Assembly: GCA_964502145.1 (NCBI GenBank)
Contig: CAZCVI010000068.1
Location: 1 to 40,187 of the forward strand
From: CAZCVI01 sp964502145
Lineage (GTDB): Bacteria > Acidobacteriota > Aminicenantia > UBA2199
Length of the DNA stretch: 40,187 nt
Reading direction: 5' to 3'
Shown here: positions 6,979 through 18,900 of the stretch, in pieces
How positions within the stretch are numbered: the stretch's first letter is position 1
Layout: each line of letters begins with the position of its first letter
The notes under the pieces: generated by a model
Database searches by the model: none
What the model was told of the DNA's origin: nothing
Seen by the model: the letters and a program-made list of their open reading frames with translations, nothing else
Translations under genes and position numbers: made by a program

Positions 6979-9900
6979 TTAAAATCCGAAATCCCCATCG
7001 CTGACATCCAGCGAAGCGGCTTCTGGTTCTATGAGATTATGGGCGATGGTCATATCTTTTAATTGAATCTGGGGGTTGCTCACTATGGTATTCACAATCT
7101 GAATGAAATAATCGGCAAACCGCTTGATGGTTGCGGGCAAAAACAGGGCGGTGTGAAAAAGATACTTCAATACTAATTTCCCTTTGCTCTCGCTGCCCAA
7201 TAATACGAGGTCAAAGGGTGAGACATTAAATTCGATGTCATATTCTGCCAATTGTAATCCGGCCAGAGTTAATTGCTGGATATCCATGTTTTGCAACAGG
7301 AACAACACGTCAAAAATCGGGTTGCGGGAGGACTGCCGGGCAGTTTTGCCGAGACGTTTTTCGACCAATTCATCAAAGGGGTATTCCTGATTCTCATGGC
7401 CCCGCAGGGTACGTTGACCGACTTCATGGAGAAACGCGGCGAAAGTCTTTTCCCGGGTTGGATAGTTTCGCAACACCAGGGTATTCACAAACATACCGAT
7501 CATGGGTTCCAGATCAGAGTGCCGACGATTGGCCACGGGTGCGCCGATAATAATATCTTCCTGGCCGCTTAAGGCATTCAGCAGGACATTAAAAACAGTT
7601 AATAACACACCATACAGGGTGGTTTGGTAGGTAGTGGCGATTTGTTTTAAGGCGGTGGTTTGCTCCGGGTCCAATTCAAAAGTGTATGCGCCACCTTCAT
7701 AATCGGGAAAATCAGGCCGCTGGAAATCATGGGGCAGGGACAAGTTAGGCAACTCCCCTTGTAACTGGCTGAGCCAATAGTGTTCTTGCTGCTGAAGTTC
7801 TGGCGTACCCATTCTTTTTTTCTGCCATTCGGCATAATCCTTGTAATGAATACGCAGTTCGGGCAGGATTTCCCCGGCATACAGGGCCACGAATTCCCTG
7901 ACCAGGATACCAATAGACGACCCATCGGTGATAATATGATGCATGTCCACCAGCATGAGGTGAACGTGCTCTGCAAGGCGCAACAATTCGACCCGCAACA
8001 AGGGGGCGTGGGTCAGATCAAAAGGTTGGATAAATTGTCGGGTAGCACGTTGGGTTTCAGCGTGAAGCACGGACGCCGAGTCCAGGGTGTGGTACTGGAC
8101 GGTGAAGTTCACGTTTTCGTAAATCTTCTGGAAGGGTTTACCACCAATGGTTTGAAAGGAGGTACGCAAGCTTTCATGGCGTCTGATCAGGGCAGCAAAT
8201 GCCGCTTCCAGTTTTGGTAGGTCCAGGTTCCCGGTCAAACGATGGGCGCTGGGCATGTTGTAATGGATGCTAGCCTGTTTCATCTGCTGGAGCACATAAA
8301 GTTGTTCCTGGGCGGAAGAGAGCGGGTAATACTCCTTCTCTTTGGCGGCTTCAATGACAACGTATTTCTCCTTGGCCGCTTTTTTTATAAATTGGGCGAT
8401 ACCACGAACCGAGGGCGCGGTGAAAAAATCGGTCAACCGCAGGCGCACATCAAACTCACGGTGAATTTTGGCAATCAGGATCGTGGCGTTCAGGGAGTTG
8501 CCACCCAACTGGAAAAAATCGTCATCCATGCCAATGGGATTTCCCCCGGCTTCCTCGCCGTGCAACACCTCTTGCCACAAGACCACCAAGGTGGCTTCAA
8601 TATCATCGCTGGGCGGGATATATGTTTTGTCGGTGGTGAGGAACCGGGGTTCTGGCAGGGCGGCCCGGTTAATCTTGCCGTTGGGGGTAACTGGGATACT
8701 TGCCAATATAACGAAATACTGGGGCACCATATAGTCGGGTAATTGTTGGGAAAGATAATCCCGCCACTGGGGAATAAGTGAAAGTTTTTCGTGCTCAGAA
8801 ACACTGGGGGCGGGCACCACATAGGCACAGAGATAAGCTTCACCCATCATGGAGGTGCGAGCGATCACAATGGCTTCTTGGATCTGTTCATGGTGGTTCA
8901 AACGGGATTCGATCTCCCCGGGCTCAATACGAAAGCCCCTGATTTTCACCTGTTGATCAATTCGACCGAGGAACTGGATATTCCCATCGGCCAGCCAACG
9001 GGCCCGGTCGCCGGTGTGGTAGCACCGTTCATTAAAAATAAAGACAAATTTCTCAGCGGTTAATTCAGGATTATTCAAATACCCCAGAGCCAAACCCACA
9101 CCACCGACACACAGCGCCCCGGCAATACCCATGGGTAACAGGAGACGGTTTTTGTCCACTATATACACGCGTTGATTGGGCCAGGGCACACCAATGGGCA
9201 CATATTCCTGCGCGGGGGATGGGGTGTTGTTACTGTCGACAGAATAAGAGGTGGTATTGACGCCACATTCAGTGGGTCCATACATATTGGTGATAGCAGG
9301 TATGCGCCCGGCGAATCGTTCTTGGAAGCGTTTGACTGCGGCCCATGTCAAGGAGTCGCCACCCATGTACACATGTTTGAGCGGGGGTAGTGGTGTCGTT
9401 TCCTGCTGCGCGCTTTCCAAGAGAATGGCGAGATGGGCGGGGGTGCCATCGGCAATATCAATGTGCTGCAACAAATAATAGTCCAGCAGCAAAGCGCCAT
9501 CGGCGCGGGTCTCTTCGGGCACAAGATATAAAGCGTGCCCCCACAATAACCCACCGAAAATGTGCAGTAAGGAGGCATCAAATACAACGGGTGCCACCAT
9601 GGCCAATTTCAAAGGACCAAAGTCGGAGTAACGATCATATATGTTCTTCTTTAACGCGGTGGCCAGAGACACGACACTGGCATGGGTCATCAAAACACCC
9701 TTGGGATTGCCAGTGGTGCCGGAGGTGTAGATCACATATGCAAGATTAGCGGGAGGGAACTGGCAAACACAAGAGGTGGCGGTTAAGGTGGAACGGATAG
9801 GTTGCACGTCAATCTTTCCGCCTATCTGACTTCCTACCTTGTCGGCGATCCCGGTGCCCGGGGCGGTCAGTAGCAAGCGGACATTGCTATCAGCCAGCAG

Positions 9901-12900
9901 GTAATGGATACGTGATGGGGGATAGGTGGGATCAATGGGCAGGTACGCGGCTCCAGCCATCAATATGCCCATGATGCCAATTATCACCTCCACGGAGCGG
10001 TCGGCAGTTACTGCGACAAGGCTACCGGGTTGCACACCGTGCGCCTTTAACCGGTGGGCCAGAAAAAAAGCCTGTTGCTGTAGTTCCCGATACGTGAGAA
10101 ATGTTGTTTTACCCACCACGGCAATATGATCGGGAGTTCGTTCGGCTTGTTCTTGAAACAACTGGTGAAGCGTTTTATGCCGGGGATAGTCCATGGCAGT
10201 ATTATTGAACTCGGTCAACAAAGTGTGCTTTTCCTGGGGCGAAATAATCTCTATAGATTCAATATTCCTATCCGGTTCAGCCAATAGGGCAGCCAGAATT
10301 TGTTTGAAATACGCGACAAACCGGGTGATGGTTTCTGCTTTAAAAAGACGGGTGCGGTAATTAATAGAAAAAGATAAGCTGTCACCCTCGGCCTCAGCTA
10401 TCCAGCTCATATCCAGTTTAGCAATAGCGGATTCGGGTTCAGCCCATGGTTTTAAATTTAAACCAGGAATATCCAACTGGGTAATGGTCTGATTGTTCAG
10501 CCCGAAATTTTGCCATACGAACATGACATCAAACAGCGGGTTGCGGCTGGAATCCCGTTTTTTCCCAGCATGGACCTGTTCCACCAGTTCTTCTAACGGG
10601 TAATCCTGATTTTCAAAAGCTTCGAGAGTCGTGGTTTTAATCTGGCTCAGGAACTGGGAAAGCGTTTTTTCGGCAGGCACGGTATTTTTCAGCGCCAGGG
10701 TATTAACAAACATGCCGATCATGGGCGTTAAATCGACATGACGACGACCAGCGGTGACGGTTCCCACCACGATTTCGTCCTGGCCACTGATTTTCGCCAG
10801 TAAAATATAATACAACAGCAACAATACCATATATAATGTAGCGCCGTGTTGGGTAGCCCACTCTTTTAAGGCAGTGGTTTCGGGTGCGGCAATAGTAAAG
10901 AAGATAGTATGGCCCGCGAACTCCAAAACAGGGAGTCGTATTTCATCCACGGGTAAATTTAATTGGGGAATCTCCCCGGCAAATAAGTGAAGCCAGTAGG
11001 ATTTCTGCTGGTGCCAGATTTCACTTTGAACCAGCGCCTGCTGCCACAACACATAATCTTTATACTGCAAGACCAGCGGGGGTAATGATACATCGTTATA
11101 AAGCGCCATAAATTCGCGGACCATTATTTCCAGGCTGAGACCATCGGTAATAATATGGTGCCAGTCTATCATCAAAAGGTGCCTGTCCCCTTCTAGTTCC
11201 TCCAGGCTAACGCGCAGTAACGGGGCATGATCCAAATAAAAGGGGCGCACGAATGTCCGGATCAATTGGGAAATTTCCGTTGCCGTCAGCGGGGTATCAG
11301 ACAACCGGGTAACGGGTGCTTCTATCGCAAATTCCACCTGTGAATGGACGCGTTGGACGGGTGTATCACCGCTGATAAAAAAAGAGGTTCGTAGCGTCTC
11401 ATGCCTGTGGAGCAAACTTCTGAACAGGGCTTCAAGCTTTTCCCGGTCCAATTGTCCCACCAGTTCCAACAGCACGGGAATATTGTAGACGACACTTTCC
11501 CGATCCATGTGCTGCATGATATACAAGCGGTTCTGCGCCGGGGCAAGGGGATAATACTCCCTTTGTTCGGCGGCCTCAATGTTGGCGACGCTATTGTCCT
11601 TGACATTAAAGCGGATCTGTCCGGCAAGGCCGCGAATAGTCGGGGTATTAAATAAAGCGGGCCAGGAAATCGCGCTATTAAAGGTACGGTTAATCTTGCC
11701 AATCAGGATGGTAGCGGTCAAGGAATGCCCGCCCAGCGCAAAAAAATCAACATCAATGCCAATCTTCGCCAAGGGAATATCCAACAATTGCGCCCAAATA
11801 TCTGCCAGACGTCTTTCCACATCATCACGGGGCGGACAATAAGCACTGCTTATGGTCACCACTTCGGGCATGGGCAGGGCTTCACGGTCCACTTTCCCGT
11901 TGGGGGTCAAGGGAATTTTCGCCAGCCGCGTAAAAAAGGAAGGAACCATATAATCGGGCAGAATTTTTCCTACATGCTCCCGTAAACGGGTACTGATACT
12001 TTTCCGATTCATGCCAGCCTCGCCCACGTCGCCCACGATATAGGCACACAGGACATTATCCCCGTTGCTAACGGGCCGGGCGATCACCACAGCCGCCGTA
12101 ATCGACGGATAGGCCAACAACACGCTCTCGATTTCACCGGGCTCGATACGAAAACCCCGGACCTTGACCTGGTAATCGAAACGACCTAAAAACTCGATGT
12201 TGCCATCCGGTAACCAACGTCCGAGATCACCGGTTTTGTATATTCTGTTTATTCTGGATATTCTGGACGGTGTGTCCGGTGTTTCCCTGGCAGCCTCTCC
12301 CCAGAGCAACGCGGGGGGCAATGGTGTGAATTTATTATGGGTGAGGAGGGGTTGGTCCAGATAACCGTGGGCCACACCGCTACCCGTAATATGAATTTCC
12401 CCGGCGATACCCACGGGCAATAAAAAATCGTGTTTATCCAGTATAAACACGCGCACATTATATATGGGTTTGCCAATGGGGATTATCCCGGTGGTTTGCC
12501 CCAACAACCGCTGGCGGGGGATAATATAGGAAGTGGCAATATCGGTACATTCGGTAGGGCCATAAGTATTAACAATACGACAGGTAAACGTGGGGGTGGA
12601 CACCCAGGGCAGCAACTTTTTTATTTTTATAGGTTCACCACCCAGGAATACATACCGTAACGAGTGCAGGGAAACAAAATGGTGGTCCATATTCCATTCC
12701 AACAGGGGATAAAAGACGCTGGGCGCACAGTTGATTTGGGTCACACCGTGTCGCGCAATCAGGCGGGACAGATCGGCATAATCGAACAACCCCGGTTTGG
12801 GTAGAACAAGCAACCCACCGAGCAGCAGGGGCGCGAAAAGATTCTTCTGAGCCAGATCAAAACTGGTGGAAGCCATCAATAACATCCGGTCCCGGTCATT

Positions 12901-15900
12901 AAACTCAAAATGGCGGACATACCACTGCAACAGATTAACAAACCCCTCGTTTTTCACCATCACGCCCTTGGGATTACCGGTGGACCCGGAGGTATAAATC
13001 ACATAGATCAGGTTCTCCGGCCCGGCATTGGCTTCAAGGTTATAAGCGTCACCCCGATCGTGCCCCTTTTCTTCCAGCAGGATAATATCACCGGTAAAAT
13101 CCGTGGCAAGCGATCGGCTTAGAGGTTCTTCAGTAAGCAATAATGGTGTGCCACTATCGTGTAACAAGTAGCGGATACGGTCCAACGGATAGAGCGGATC
13201 GATAGGTAAATACGCTCCATCGGCTTTTAATATGGCCCACAACCCCACCATCATTTCAATGCACCGCCCCGTAGCCAGAGCGACAACAGTATCGGCACCT
13301 ACACCCCGTTGCCGGAGTAAATGCGCCAGGGCATTGGCGCGTTTATTCAACAGGTCATAGGATAATACTATTTCCTGGCCAATTTTCCCGCCTGTCCCCT
13401 TTTTGTCTGGTAGTTCAGCCACCCCTTGCAAACTGCTCCCCACCAGGGCAGTACGGTCAGGTGTCCGAACCACCTGCTCTTCCAGCAGTTGGCGGATGGT
13501 TTTATGGGCTGGGTAATCAGTGGCGGTACGATTGAACTCTTCCAGCAGCACCTGCTTCTCTGGTTGGGAAATGATCTCTATACTGGCCAAGGTTCCCAAA
13601 GGCGTCGCCATCATCTCGGTTAGAACCCGTAACCAATAACGGCTGAATCTGACTATTGTATCCTTTTTGAACAGGTGATCCCGGTATTCAAAAGTCATTT
13701 CCAATAAATCGGACCTCTGGTGGGCAGCCAGGGTCAGATCGAACTTGGATGTGCCCCGTTCGATGACCAGCGGTTTTAGTTTCAAGCCGGGGATTGCCAG
13801 TTCCGGGATAGCCATGTTATCCAGCAGGAACATCACATCAAATAGCGGGTTTCTGGCCGCATCCCGGCGTATGCCGATCTGTTCCACAAGGTTCTCGAAA
13901 GGGTAGTCCTGATTTTCAAAAGAGTGCAGAATTTCTTGTTTCACTTCCTTTAAAAAAGCGCTGACTGTTTTATCCGGGCCTGGAGAAAAGCGTGGCGCCA
14001 GGGTGTTGACAAACATCCCGATAATTGATTGCACAGGCGCGTGTTTTCGACCCGCTACCGGGGTTCCGCACACGATATCCTCCTGTCCGCCGGAGAGGCG
14101 GGATAGAAAAATAACAAACGCGGCAATCAACACCATGTACGGGGTCACATCCTGGTGCAGGGCAAAGGTATTTAACGCGGCAGTGTGGGTAGTATCTACC
14201 AGGAAAGTATAGGTCTGCCCACTAAAATCCAGCAGTACAGGGCGGGGATAGTCCAATGGCAATTCCAATAGGGGAGGGCCATCTTTAAATCGTTCCAACC
14301 AGTAACTACCTTGTTTTTCCAGCACACCCCGCGCCATTTCGCGGCCTTGCCACAGCACATAATCCCGGTAGTGATAATGCAGTGGTGGCAATGGCTTTCC
14401 TATATAAAGGGCCATCAACTCTTGGACCAACACTCCCAGCGACAAACCATCGGAAATAATATGATGCATATCCACGATTAATATAGGGTGGTGCGGCGCG
14501 GATTCCTGTATTCCCACGCGGAACAGTGGCGCCTGGGATAACTCAAAAGGACGAACAAAAGCACGGATACACTCGGAAACACCCAGAGTTTCGATTTGCT
14601 CAACGTGAAAGGAAACGTGTTCATGCACTTTCTGAAGGGGCTGGTGATCCAATAAATGGAAGCTGGTACGCAAGCTCTCATGGCGATGGATGAGCTGGGA
14701 GAACACGGTTTCCAATTTCTCTCTTTCTAATTCCCCTTCCAGCTCAAAAGCAAAGGGCATATTATACCCCGTGTGGCCCGGTTCCATCTGGTCTAACACG
14801 AACAACCGTTGTTGTGCGGCAGATAGGGGGTAGTACTCTTGTTCCGGTGCGCTTTCACTATTTTCGATATGTACTTCCAGCAGTTCGGCAGTTCTCCCCT
14901 TGATCAGTGCGGCTTGTTTTTTAATGGTCATATTGCTGAAAATATCGCCCAGCGAGAGCCGGGTAGCAAATTCCTGGTGAATCTTCAAAATCAAGGACAT
15001 CAGGTGCAACGAGTTACCACCACTTTCAAAGAACCCGGTTTCAAGGCCAATTCGTTCGATCTTTAATACGTCTAACCACAATTGTCGCAACCGGATTTCC
15101 ACTTCATCTGCTGGATTATCCGATAGATTCTCGGTCGCGGGTTCCTGGGGGTGTGGTAGTCCCTGGTAATCAATCTTACCATTGGGTTTGCGGGGCATTT
15201 TTTCCAGCCCAACCAGTTGGGCGGGCACCATGTATTGGGGTAAATAAGCGGCCATATGATTTTTTAATATCTCATCCCACGTATCCTTAGATTCTGCGAC
15301 TGCCTGCTTGCGAGTGAAATACACGCATAATAACTCTTTATCTTCCCCCAGCGTTCTTTTAATAGCCGCCGCTTCGCTGATACAGGGGTGTTTCATTAAA
15401 ATCGTTTCAATCTCACCCAGTTCCACCCGGATGCCGCGGATTTTAACCTGGCGGTCGCGGCGGTTCAGTAATTCCAGATTGCCATCCAGCATCCACCGCC
15501 CCAGATCACCGGTCTTCCATAAGATATCCTGGTTCCCCAAACTACCGGGCAGAGTATTGGCCACAGCGACGTGGGAAGTGAACTCTGGATCATCCAGATA
15601 ACCATGGCTACCAAAAGGGGTGCGGAGCAGAATCTGACCCGTGACCAGTTGGTCACACAGATTCATCCCTTCATCCACCACCAGGACCTGGGCGCCACGG
15701 ATACCTTTTCCCACGGGTATCCGTTCGCGGTTCAAATCAGCCGATTGCACCACATGCCAGGTTTTAGCCATGGTAGATTCGGATAACCCGTAAAGATTAA
15801 CAATACGGATCCGCTGCCCGAAACATTGGCACCATGGGGCGAGGTCGGAAGGATTCAAGCGTTCGCCAGCCATAATAATATAGTTCAAGTTCAAAAAATC

Positions 15901-18900
15901 CCCATCCTTTAGTCCTTGCACCCCCAGCAGTCGGAACAAACCGGGCACGCAGTGGACGACTTGCACGCGGGACTCTTCCACCCAGCGGCGCAAGGTTCCT
16001 GCTTCCATCATAATATCTTGGTTTGGAGGAATGCACAGGGTTCCGCCAGCACACAAGGGCACGAAAATATCGCGTAAGAAAGCATCAAACCCGGGAATCA
16101 CAAACTGGCTGCTGCGGGTTCCCTGGGTAATCAAAAAGGTGCCGATTTCCCAGCGAATAAAATGCAACAAGCTGGAGTTTTTCCCCACGATCCCCTTGGG
16201 CGTGCCAGTACTGCCAGAAGTAAAATAAATATAAATAGTGTCCTCTGGATGGTATACCACCGCAACCGGGTGGGATATAAACTTTTCGTTTGCCAGCAGG
16301 GGCTGGATAGGCAGAAAGGTGATGGGGCGGTCTGGTATTGCGGTGGTGGTATCAATCAGGACATATTCCAGCGCGGTGATGTTCATCAGGGTATTTAATC
16401 GTGCCATGGGTAGAGTCGGGTCCAGCGGCACAAAACCACCACCTGCCTTTAATATAGCAATCACTGCCTGAATACACAACAAACGATCTGCCATCATCAC
16501 ACCCACAAATGTCCCGGTGGTTATTCCCATGCGTAACAATCGGGCCGCCAGTAAATCGGTGCGGCTGTCCAATTGTTCGTAAGTCATGAGGGTTTCCCCG
16601 TACTCCACGGCAGTATTGGTTTTATATTTCTTCAGGGCGCTATCCAGAAACGGCTGGAATACAGGTTGCGGGTTTTCCTGCTGGAATTGCGCGATTTCCT
16701 TTGTAAAGGAACGGTTCAGTGCCGCTATCATTTCCTGCCTGCGCGAGATTGAGGGCTGTTGCAATTTTACCAGCCTGGCACCTAAATTGGTATCTTTCTC
16801 CGCGGCCTCTACTACGGCCAGAATAATCTCTTTAAAATAACGGGCAAAACAGGCAATCGTGGAAGAAGCAAATAACGCGGTGCTGTATTCAAAAGAAAAT
16901 AAAAAACAGCCATCCGCCTCTTTGACCCAGAGAGTAAGATCAAACTTGGCGATTTTCTCGGCAAAAGGAAGGGGCGAAATCGTCATCTGGGGGATGACCA
17001 GCTTCGGAATGTCCAGGTTGTCCAGTTGCAACGAGACATCAAAGAGCGGATTGCGGCCAGTATCCCGTTGCAGTGAAAGTCCTTCCAGCACGTCTTCGAA
17101 CAGATACTCCCGGTTTTCAAAAGCATTTGTAGTATGCTGGGCGACTTCTTTCAAAAAGTCTTCAAAGGATTTATCGGGAGCAGGAGAATTTCGCAGGGCC
17201 AGGGTATTGACAAACATGCCCACGATAGCACCCAGGTCTTCCACATCCCGGCCCTCGATACCCGTGCCCACTACAATATCTTGCGGCCCATTTTCCTGGC
17301 CGCCCAGTTTGGCCAATAATATATTGTATAGTGCCAAGAACAGCATAAAGTGGGTGATTCCCCGGTGCAACGCAATGTCCCGTAATACATCACTCTCCCT
17401 TTGGTCCAATTGGAAGGAAAAGGTATCACCGTTGAACCGTTGTTCTGGTGGTCGGGCATAATCGGTGGGTAAATTTAAAGCCTGCACCCCGGTGGCAAAA
17501 GTCTGCTGCCAATATTCGGCTTGTTTCTGCACGGCGTTTCGCCACTGGTCCCCCTGCTGCCACAGGGCATAGTCCCGATAGCGGACAGAGAGGTGCGGCA
17601 ACTTTTCACCTTGATATAACGCCATAAATTCCCGCACCAGTATGGCCGCAGATACACCGTCGGCAATGATATGGTGCATATCTGTGATCAAGATATATTT
17701 CCCTTTGTCCTGCCGAATCAATCCTACCCGTAGCAACGGCGCTTGCGACAAATCAAAGGGCCGTACAAACGAACGGATCAGATCGTCTGTACTTTCCCCG
17801 GCAGAAATCATCTCGTGGTACTGGACGGCAAAAGATACCTGCGGCTGCACCCGCTGCACGGGCACATCCGCCACCATTTCAAACGAAGTCCTGAAACTTT
17901 CATGGCGAGTGATCAATTGCCCAAAAACTTTTTCCAGTTTCTCCCGGTTCAACTCCCCCAGCCACTGCATCACCAGCGGGATATTGTAACTGGTGCCAAT
18001 ATTTAGTGCATCCATGCGATAAAGAATATAAAGGCGTTTTTGGGCTGACGATAACGGGTAATACTCCCGCTCTTCCACTGCGGGCAGGGAGTGGTAAGTA
18101 TCCGTTTCCTTTTGCCCCTGTTTTAAGATCAAGCGTGCCATTTCCCGGATAGTAGGGGCGGTAAAAATGGCTTCCAAGGCAAGGCGGGTATTAAACGTCT
18201 TATGAATCCGCGACGTCAACCGCGTGGCTTTTAATGAATGACCCCCCACGCGGAAAAAATTATCATCAATCCCCAATCGGGTCGGTTCCCGTAGGCCCAG
18301 AATATCCATCCATATGTGTACCAATTCCTGTTCCACACCGTTTCGAGGCGCAGTAAAAGAATCACCCGCAGGCAGGGTCGGTTCTGGTAACGCTTTCCGA
18401 TCAATCTTTCCGTTAGCAGTCAGAGGAAACCGGTGCAGGCGCACAAAATAGGATGGGATCTGGTAATCAGGAAGGCGCTGCGAAAGATACTGGCGTAACA
18501 TGACCGCGCCATCGTCATCGTCGCCATTGTCTTGCTCTTGTTCCAAAGCTGTCCCAGCCGCCCGTGGGACCCAGTAGCAGCACAGGTATTTATCTTCATT
18601 CCCTTCTTCCGTTTCGTTATCTTTTCCTGTCCCCCGTACCAAAACCAGCGTCTCTTTCACCTCCGGGTGGAGGCGCAGTTGTTTTTCAATACCTTCCAAT
18701 TCAATACGGAAGCCACGAATTTTCACCTGATGATCCAAACGCCCCAGAAACTCGATATTGCCATCTTCGCGCCAGCGGGCCAAATCGCCGGTGCGATAGA
18801 AACGACCGCGCAGTTGGGGGGGGAAGACAAACTTTTCCGCGGTTAATTCCACCTGGTTCAGATAACCGCGGGCCACACCATCGCCGCCCACCCATAATTC

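Noticed and set aside
16859..17461. 200-residue plus-strand open frame
   Set aside because: It lies wholly antisense to the second condensation domain of the large NRPS, has serine/arginine-rich composition and no ribosome-binding site; it is a shadow of real coding sequence.
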